Assembly (NCBI GenBank): GCA_026770585.1 | Contig: MU646303.1 | Location: forward strand, 1,623,088 to 1,633,641 | DNA length: 10,554 bases | Reading direction: 5' to 3' | Origin: Baffinella frigidus | Lineage: Eukaryota; Cryptophyceae; Cryptomonadales; Baffinellaceae | Shown here: positions 6,059 to 10,554 of the stretch, piece by piece | Position numbering within the stretch: position 1 is the first letter of the stretch | Layout: every line of letters starts with the position of its first letter | The notes under the pieces: generated by a model | Told to the model about the DNA's origin: nothing | The model's database searches: none | Seen by the model: only the letters and a program-made list of their open reading frames with translations | Position numbers and translations under genes: made by a program

Positions 6059-9000
6059 CTGCGCCACGAGAGGACACCACTCAGCTGCAACACGGCGGGT
6101 GGGTTCGTTCGCAGAGTCCATGTTAGGTTGCGCGAGGGGAAATGGCAACTCGGGCGGCAACTCGGGGTTGGGGTTTCGGGTCTAGGGGTTGGGGTTTAAA
6201 GTTCAGGGGGCAGGGGGCAGGGGGCAGGGGGCAGGGGGCAGGGTTTAGGGCGGAGGGTGTAGGGTGTAGAGTGTAGGGTGTAGGGTTTAGGGCAAGGGTT
6301 CAAAATTTAGGGTTTAGGTCGCAGAGTTCAGGGTTTAGGGCTTATGGCTTAGGGATTAGGGTACCATCGTGAAGAGCGCTTGCCCTTGCGAAGCTCATCC
6401 TGCAGGAGAAACCGCAAATCCGAGATCAGGGTAAGGGTTCAGGAGATCAGGTGCAGGGTCCAATCAGAGATCAGGTTTGGAGTTCAACTTATCCGCCCCA
6501 AAGCGCCCGGGCTCACCAAGTCGCTTCGTTCGAATAGACTGGGACAGAGCTATCCCTTAAGTGACCAACGGGCGAATAATCGCCCGTGGAAGCCCTAGGC
6601 AGGTCCTAGGGCCCTACGGTGGGGCGTATGAGCCTACTGGTCACTTAAGGGATAACTCAAGGGAGCTTGCCCACTCCTCGACGGCAGGCTAAGCGGGAAG
6701 AATTTGCATGCGAGACTCTTTGGCTTTCCGCCACATCCACGAGGCGCGGGTTGACCGACTATCCTCAAGTTGACACCTTCGCTCCACGGTACAAACCCGT
6801 CAACTTTCGACCGAACACGAGCCCGGGCTCACCAAATTACCAGGTCCAAATAAACTGAGACGAAGCTAGACCTCTAGGGATGTCGCCAAATCCTGCACGG
6901 CAGGCTCGCCACGGAGCATCTGCATGAGAGACTCTTCTGCCTTGCCGACTATTCTCAAGTTGACACCCTACATTCCCAGTACCAATTCGTCCATTTTTGA
7001 CCGGAAACGAGCCCGGGCTCACCAAATCGCTTCGCACAAATAGACTGTGGCAGACCTCGAGGGTTTTTGCCAACTCCTGGACGGCAGGTTCGGCGCGGAG
7101 CATCTGCATGAGGCTCTCTTCGGCCTTGCGCCACATCCAGGAGGCGCGTTGCGTCCCGCGGCACAGCGCCAGTTCCCCTGCCACCCACGGGGGAAAACAG
7201 GGGTTATGAATTGTCAAACATGACCGCGGCAGGCCAGAAGGCGAGGTGAGAAGAGACGTACGAGTCCTTACATTTATCAATCCCCGGGGGAGCGGGTGTT
7301 GATACATGGATGGACAGGACCACGATGAGCCTGCCCACCCGAGCTTTCTCTCACTTTGCAACTCGGCAGATTCGTGTTTGTTCAGAAGATCTAGCTGTGT
7401 TTCACTCGGGTTGACTAAATCGACTGTGTCCTTTTATTCGACCCAAATCGTCAAAAGTCTACTTTTTCAAGAGGATTTATCAGCTTTTGGCGAACCGTTG
7501 CGATTTGGGCTCACCATTTTGGTGAGCCCGATTCAAGTGGAGCAGAGCTAGAAGATGAGGAAAAGTGGTATGGTCAAGGCGCCTCTTCTGTTTTTTTTGC
7601 AAAAGTGCCGATGAGTGTGTGCAGGGGGGAGGGGGGGGTACCTGAATCGGTGCCCTTTTCCCTGAACTTGTCCGTGATGTCTCTGCGCGGGGCGCAGCAT
7701 TCAGATCGGGGGTGGGCACGGGGGTCGCAAATTGAGGATTGGACACACGATCAGAACGTTTCATTTCGGGGGGCTCTTTCAATCGAACGCAACGTATCTG
7801 GGTGCGTTTCCAACGGAATCGATGTGGAATAATCGCGTGCGGTCGCGCGGTGGTTCGATGTTCAAACACAGCAGGGGTTCGAGACACCTAAAGGACCTAA
7901 AGGTGGCAAGAGAAGGGGGCGTACAGGACTTCTTCGATGCCTTTATGGATCTTGGCGGAGCAGGTCAGCACCTCCGGAGTCCACCTGCGGAGCAACAATA
8001 TTACCTTGTTGGGGTTGAGGGTTCAGGGCATGTCATCTTACTCGGAAACCTCAGGAAATCAGGCAGTTGAGCATGCGGTGTTGGCCTACGGGAGCTCCCG
8101 TGGCCATCCCTGAAGTGGCCAGTAGGCTCAGACGCCCTACCGTATGGCCCCAGGTCCTGCCTAGGACCTCTTGGAGGTCGAATTCGACCCCCTGGCCACT
8201 CAAGAGATAGCAGAAAACTCGGCCGTCTGAGTTTTCGTGAACTTGAGGAGCTTGCCACTCAGAACACCATATCTTCAGTGAAACGCCACCCTCGTTTCTC
8301 GGGAGTCCCCCCCGGAGTGCATCAGATGACTCATGCATCCCATTCACAAAATTTGTTCAGGAATATTTTGCAGGTGACACCATCGTCGTTTCGTGGGAGT
8401 GCACATGGCAAAACACATTCGTTTCTTGGAGTTTCTGCGGGGGGGAATACCATTGTCGCTTCTTGAATTTTCACAGAGGGCCATGAGCGCTCCAAGGACA
8501 CAACTTCTTTGAAACGCCCTGAACCCTGAACCCTGAACCCTGTACCCTGTACCCTAAACTCTGAACCCTAAACCCCAAACCCATCTTCAGAAGACATCTT
8601 CATTGAAACACCATCTTCGTCTCTCGTTTCCGGAGAATTTCTTCCACGGGCACGGGGCATACCACATTCGTTTCTTGGAGTTCCCCCGGAGGGCCATGAG
8701 CGCAGCCTGGTACTCTCCCTGGGCGCGTTTCGCCGGCATCAGGAGGTCGCCGTCCGCCTTGTTGATCGCGATCAAGTCCGCTGTTTGGGTTTCGGGTTCA
8801 GGGTTCACGGTTCAGCGTTCAGGGTTCGAAGGCGTTGATTAGTTGTTTTTGGGAAACCACACTTACTACACGTTTTCAAAAATTGATCCTAATAGTAATA
8901 GTAATAGTAAAGAATTTGTGTAGTGGTTTTCGCGGGCATCAGGAGGTCGCCATCCTCCTTGTTGACTGCGATCAGGTCCGCTGTTTCGGTGTAGGATTCA

Positions 9001-10255
9001 GGGTTTAGAGTTTAGAGTTTAGATGTTAGGGTTTAGGGTTTGGAATTTAGGACTGATGTGTTAGAGGGGAGTTCGCGCCGAGTTTGGCGTCCACAGGGGC
9101 GCTGGTTCATGGGCCATGAACCATCATAGTCTGCAACGCGAAAGGGGTACACTTGCTCCCTGCGACCCTATGGTAGGCCATCCGTACGGATACACGGTTG
9201 TTCCATTCCGTGGATATCCTATCAGATTATTGGTGGCTCAGCCAACAAGAATCCCTTCGTAGCCAGCTTGATGCACACCTGACTCGACGATGCCCTTCTT
9301 GATGCCCTGCAGTTCGTCGCCACCCCCCGGGGGTAGAAGCAGCAGGAACATATCCGACACCTGCTCCCAAGTCAAGTCAGTCTCTCGCATGTCAGTTTGA
9401 GACTTGGACGATGCGGGATGAGGTTTTCAACGTGGGCCAGAAATGAGAATGTGTGCTTTACTTTTTCGGAGAGGAGGCTGGGTGTGTCCTCGTAACCTGT
9501 CTCAAAGGGACAGAGACGTTTTGACTTGGGAGCGGCGTGACCTCGTTGACGAGGATTTCCGACTGGCCGACGCCGACCGTCTCGATGAGCACGGTATCGT
9601 ACCCCGCGGCCTCGCACAGCATCACCACCTCGTCCGTGTGCTGCCGAAAGACACGCCCAGTTTCACTCAGACAGAGCTAATGCATGGATGTGTTGAGACC
9701 TCGCGCACCCATCATGCTACCAGCTCTCCCCAGTGAAGAGTGTTTTTGGCGTTAACATGTGGTGGATGTGTGCAACAGGCGGAACGACACACCTCTGGTA
9801 AGCATCCGGAAAATCTGAGGGATGGACATAATGCTGTTCAGAGAGCAGGCGGAGGGATGCATCTTTGATGCCGCAGCATCTGTCTTCCTGTTTGCCCATT
9901 CTCTAGAAGTCTCACGCTTGCACTCAGGCGGCGCGAGTGGGGAATCACTGACGATGCACACAATCAACGTTACTGCCTGCCTGTTTCCATCCCTCTCTCG
10001 AGGCCGCACGCTTGCACTCAGCGCGGCGACCCCAGAACAGGACAAAACGCTCGCAGACGGCGAGAATGGGAAATCACCTGTGCGAATCACCGACGTTGCG
10101 CCCAAGCAACGATACCAAAATCCTAAACCCTGAACCCTGGGCCCCAAATCCTAAACCAACCCATAAATAACCTGCGCGAGACCGCCCATCTGGAGGCCGT
10201 TGGAGCACGGCCGGATGAACGCGTTCGGCTCTGCTGACAGGTAGTTCATCCGCGT
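5989..10255 (-). CDS. MMAA: MMAA/MeaB-type GTPase, methylmalonyl-CoA mutase chaperone (C-terminal part, 9 exons)
   Basis: Exons, 5' to 3' on the minus strand: 10255-10172, 9640-9542, 9360-9279, 8780-8666, 7984-7925, 7682-7642, 7177-7056, 6399-6365 and 6058-5989. They join in phase at every GT-AG junction into 708 nt, giving 235 residues plus TAG. Landmarks in order: TRM near residue 1, ETVGVGQSE (G3/switch II, about 48-56), [24 protein letters not shown] (G4 guanine-specificity motif NKxD), CSAK (G5 position), GEL, WMW, and the end [13 protein letters not shown]. Order and spacing follow MMAA/MeaB. The family is a G3E P-loop GTPase that gates cofactor loading and protection of adenosylcobalamin-dependent methylmalonyl-CoA mutase, in eukaryotes in mitochondria. 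The P-loop and any targeting peptide must lie upstream, beyond the window. The family is near certain; individual splice sites are inferred. The gene is convergent with the plus-strand gene ending at 5230. Confidence 0.93.
6160..6362 (+). repeat. Telomere-like and GGGGCAG repeats
   Basis: (GGGGCAG)n at about 6205-6242 is followed by GGTGTAGGG and GGTTTAGGG variants up to the exon H donor. On the MMAA strand this reads as C-rich CCCTAAA at the very start of intron 8. Confidence 0.9.
6365..6399 (-). CDS. MMAA: MMAA exon H (35-nt micro-exon)
   Basis: It encodes [11 protein letters not shown] plus the first two bases of a Trp codon. The acceptor is CTCCTGCAG and the donor is CGATG|GTACCC. It fits the family segment between the last helix (LE) and the AADxLL tail: joined, it reads [20 protein letters not shown], against a family pattern of LExxVxxGxxSPxxAAxxLL. 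It is short, so support comes from phase and alignment rather than from length. Confidence 0.75.
6551..6654 (+). mobile_element. 104-bp inverted-repeat element, copy 2 (perfect ends)
   Basis: Perfect 17-bp terminal inverted repeats (TATCCCTTAAGTGACCA, 6551-6567, and its complement 6638-6654). Inside is the hairpin ACGGGCGA/TCGCCCGT and a CCTAGG repeat. The ends include TA, and the related uninserted sequence near 6859-6879 has a single TA there. It lies in MMAA intron 7, next to the decayed exon copy. No protein is encoded. Confidence 0.88.
6657..6750 (-). pseudogene. Decayed copy of MMAA exon G (copy 2)
   Basis: On the minus strand it reads [19 protein letters not shown], then a stop (TAG, 6691-6689), then [11 protein letters not shown]. 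This matches [31 protein letters not shown] of the true exon. The stop and missing 5' part make it non-functional. It abuts the 104-bp element. Confidence 0.88.
6871..6942 (-). pseudogene. Truncated copy of MMAA exon G (copy 1)
   Basis: On the minus strand it reads [20 protein letters not shown] then ATSLE, with a donor-like GAG|GTCTAG. It lacks GEL through WMW and has no good acceptor. The frame is intact, so decay is recent or the piece is used rarely. The ~100 bp between copies (CCGACTAT.CTCAAGTTGACACC ... GAGCCCGGGCTCACCAAAT) is also repeated. Confidence 0.88.
7056..7177 (-). CDS. MMAA: MMAA exon G (GEL..WMW, C-terminal helices)
   Basis: This 122-nt exon encodes [20 protein letters not shown] followed by [24 protein letters not shown], a run of basic and glutamine residues and WMW are diagnostic of the C-terminal helical part of MMAA/MeaB used in dimerisation. 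The acceptor is GTGGGTGGCAG and the donor is CTCGAG|GTCTGC (phase 0). Two decayed copies lie downstream in the next intron, at about 6871-6942 and 6657-6750. Confidence 0.92.
7507..7529. repeat. Perfect 10-bp hairpin
   Basis: GGGCTCACCA (7507-7516) and TGGTGAGCCC (7520-7529) around a TTT loop, in MMAA intron 6. GGGCTCACCAA also occurs in the intron-7 tandem repeats near 6512, 6826 and 7015. Confidence 0.9.
7642..7682 (-). CDS. MMAA: MMAA exon F (41-nt micro-exon)
   Basis: This tiny exon encodes [13 protein letters not shown] between two split codons. The acceptor is CCGCGCAG and the donor is TTCAG|GTACCC. It was found because exon E must end in phase 2 and exon G must start with a phase-1 split glycine. 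This stretch satisfies both and restores exactly the usual number of residues between GIxE and SGEL in human MMAA. Confidence 0.82.
7925..7984 (-). CDS. MMAA: MMAA exon E (G5-like CSAK)
   Basis: This 60-nt exon encodes [19 protein letters not shown] with split codons at both ends (M on the left, L on the right). The family stretch here is WxPxVxxxSAxxGxGIxEvW, where SA is the G5 base-contact position. The acceptor is CTCCGCAG. The donor is GTCCT|GTACGC, chosen because only phase 2 joins the next exon. Confidence 0.85.
8105..8209 (-). mobile_element. 105-bp inverted-repeat element, copy 3 (diverged, inverted)
   Basis: On the minus strand it starts TATCTCTTGAGTGGCCA and ends TGGCCACTTCAGGGAT, with the shared core GTCCTAGGCAGGAC and TACGGTAGGGCG. 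The internal hairpin has a different sequence (GGTCGAATTCGACC) but sits in the same place. It lies in MMAA intron 4. Confidence 0.75.
8268..8500 (-). repeat. Tandem partial copies of MMAA exon D 3' half and adjoining intron
   Basis: The sequence around 8583-8705 (CACCATCTTCGT, CACATTCGTTTCTTGGAGTT, GAGGGCCATGAGCGC) recurs in decayed form at about 8268-8318, 8370-8440 and 8445-8490. On the minus strand the last reads [10 protein letters not shown], like [10 protein letters not shown]. Confidence 0.7.
8515..8583 (-). repeat. Telomere-like tract, reversed
   Basis: CCCTGAACCCTGAACCCTG, CCCTAAACTC and CCCTAAACCCC on the plus strand, opposite in orientation to most other tracts here. It lies in MMAA intron 4. 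Confidence 0.9.
8666..8780 (-). CDS. MMAA: MMAA exon D (G4 motif NKAD)
   Basis: This 115-nt exon encodes [20 protein letters not shown], then [12 protein letters not shown] and GNSKKR. NKAD is the G4 guanine-recognition motif. The acceptor region is a telomere-like C-rich tract ending CCCAAACAG. Two donors three bases apart both keep frame: CGAAT|GTGGTA (end 8666, used here, giving RMWTPEVL) and CGAATGTG|GTATGC (end 8663, adding a second Trp). Broken copies of its two halves lie at 8931-8990 and 8268-8500. Confidence 0.9.
8786..8830 (+). repeat. Short telomere-like tract at exon D acceptor
   Basis: GGGTTTCGGGTTCAGGGTTC-type units. On the MMAA strand they form the C-rich sequence directly before the exon D acceptor AACAG. 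Confidence 0.8.
8931..8990 (-). pseudogene. Partial copy of MMAA exon D, 5' half with acceptor
   Basis: Aligned without gaps at an offset of exactly 200 bp to 8731-8790, with about 7 differences in 60 bases. It reads [17 protein letters not shown] after an acceptor CGAAACAG. NKAD has become NKED, still matching NKxD. The frame then runs into unrelated sequence, so the copy cannot replace exon D. Confidence 0.9.
8990..9052 (+). repeat. Telomere-like tract at the duplicated exon D acceptor
   Basis: TTCAGGGTTTAGAGTTTAGAGTTTAG-type units next to the exon copy at 8931-8990, mirroring the arrangement at the true exon. Confidence 0.85.
9165..9260 (-). mobile_element. Double-hairpin element, copy 2 (in MMAA intron)
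   Basis: Read on the minus strand it shares CGAAGGGATTCTTG, GCCACCAA.AATC and ACGGATGGCCTACC.TAGGG with 1863-1956, in the same order. Its first hairpin is imperfect. It lies inside MMAA intron 3, about 20 bp past the exon C donor. Confidence 0.5.
9279..9360 (-). CDS. MMAA: MMAA exon C (hydrophobic strand and [12 protein letters not shown] motif)
   Basis: This 82-nt exon encodes [20 protein letters not shown], then KKGIVES, plus one base of a split alanine codon. [19 protein letters not shown] is one of the most conserved blocks of MMAA/MeaB. The acceptor is GGGAGCAG, the donor TCAG|GTGTGC, and the exon ends in phase 1. Position +1 of the next exon completes GCG (Ala). Confidence 0.92.
9542..9640 (-). 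CDS. MMAA: MMAA exon B (switch II / G3)
   Basis: This 99-nt, 33-residue exon begins [20 protein letters not shown] and continues with the family signature TVGVGQSE. The glycine-rich TVGVGQSE segment is the G3/switch II region that senses the gamma-phosphate in MeaB/MMAA GTPases. The acceptor is TTTCGGCAG, the donor is GAG|GTCACG, and both ends are phase 0. Confidence 0.92.
10122..10160 (-). repeat. Telomere-like tract, reversed
   Basis: CCTAAACCCTGAACCC and CCTAAACC on the plus strand, close to the exon A donor in MMAA intron 1. Nearby (about 9911-9935 and 10003-10027) a GCACGCTTGCACTCAG motif is duplicated. Confidence 0.85.
10172..10255 (-). CDS. MMAA: MMAA exon A (first visible exon)
   Basis: This 84-nt exon gives 28 residues, phase 0 at both ends, starting [16 protein letters not shown]. 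It matches the family stretch TRMxxLxxxxxAxIRPxxxxGTLGGVTR. The usual GTLGGVTR part reads GLQMGGLAQ here, an unusual divergence. The acceptor is CTGAACCCAG and lies in a telomere-like CCCTAAA tract. The donor is CAG|GTTATT. The reading frame does not continue as MMAA upstream of 10255 within the window. Confidence 0.85.
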
Positions 10256-10256
10256 C

Positions 10257-10554
10257 TGGGTTCAGGGTTTAGGTTTTAGGGTGTAGGGTTGAGAGAAGCC
10301 CTCACTCTCCTTGCGACAGGCCAGGCAGCTGCTAGGCCCCAGTCCTAGCCCTGGCTATGATTACCAACCCGGGGGGGTCTGTGGTGGGTGGGTTTGGGGG
10401 GGGGTTAGTGTTTCGGATTTAGGGTTGAGGGTTGAGTGTTTGGTTTTGAGGTTTTGGTTTTGGGGTTGAGGGTTGAAGTTTTTGGTTTCAGGGTTTAGGG
10501 TTTCGGATTTAGGATTTAGGATTTAGGATTAGAGTTGAGGGTTGAGGGTTGAGG
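10257..10554 (+). repeat. Telomere-like tracts upstream of MMAA exon A
   Basis: GGTTCAGGGTTTAGG at 10259-10290 touches the exon A acceptor. A longer degenerate tract (GGTTGAGGG, GGATTTAGG) fills 10395-10554. Between them, 10291-10390, I see no convincing exon. This is upstream MMAA intron continuing off the window. Confidence 0.85.

Noticed and set aside
7480-7887. 135-codon minus-strand open frame
   Set aside because: It overlaps the true 41-nt exon F in another frame and is proline/low-complexity rich without family resemblance.
5989-10255. Bacterial meaB gene or bacterial contamination
   Set aside because: The coding sequence is cut into nine phase-consistent GT-AG exons, so it is a eukaryotic nuclear gene.
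10291-10390. An upstream MMAA exon (SSCLACRKESEG on the minus strand, compared with the family DPSSxxSGGSILGDK)
   Set aside because: Resemblance is too weak and there is no convincing donor in phase with exon A.

Overview
The window is nuclear DNA from a eukaryote. Genes are split into short exons (35-321 nt) by GT-AG introns, and the introns and spacers are filled with microsatellites, inverted-repeat elements and degenerate telomere-type heptamers (TTTAGGG and variants). That heptamer occurs in plants, green algae and several other algal and alveolate lineages. Together with the dense repeats and a B12-type metabolic gene, it suggests a microalga or an algal relative, but I cannot name the organism.

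The clearest gene is on the minus strand, 10255 to 5989. Nine exons, joined in phase at every junction, give the last 235 residues of the mitochondrial GTPase MMAA (MeaB/ArgK family, G3E P-loop GTPases), the partner of B12-dependent methylmalonyl-CoA mutase. The start of the gene, with the P-loop, lies beyond position 10554. Its introns hold broken extra copies of two of its own exons, three copies of a ~104-bp inverted-repeat element, and telomere-like tracts that in places form the splice-acceptor region.

Left of it, a plus-strand gene (3563-5230, about 192-198 residues, unrecognised) runs convergently toward MMAA. It appears to have three exons, with a second copy of its last exon at 4780 that could be an alternative end. 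Head-to-head with it is a minus-strand gene with two CCCH zinc fingers (first exon 3304-2984, second 2811-2722). A well-bordered minus-strand exon at 140-36 may be a further exon of this same gene, across a 2.6-kb repeat-filled intron.

Region by region: 1-140 exon; 141-2721 repeats only (GC-rich tandem repeat, a 32-bp perfect palindrome, GA and GACAGA microsatellites, a hairpin element, a 320-bp telomere-like tract); 2722-3304 CCCH gene; 3305-3562 probable shared promoter; 3563-5230 plus-strand gene, with CT microsatellites and a 273-bp AT-rich inverted-repeat element in its second intron; 5231-5988 spacer with palindromic elements; 5989-10255 MMAA; 10256-10554 more MMAA intron with telomere-like repeats. 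I saw no tRNA, rRNA, CRISPR or bacterial operon features. All exon calls were made by eye from splice signals, phase and family similarity; none is backed by transcripts.
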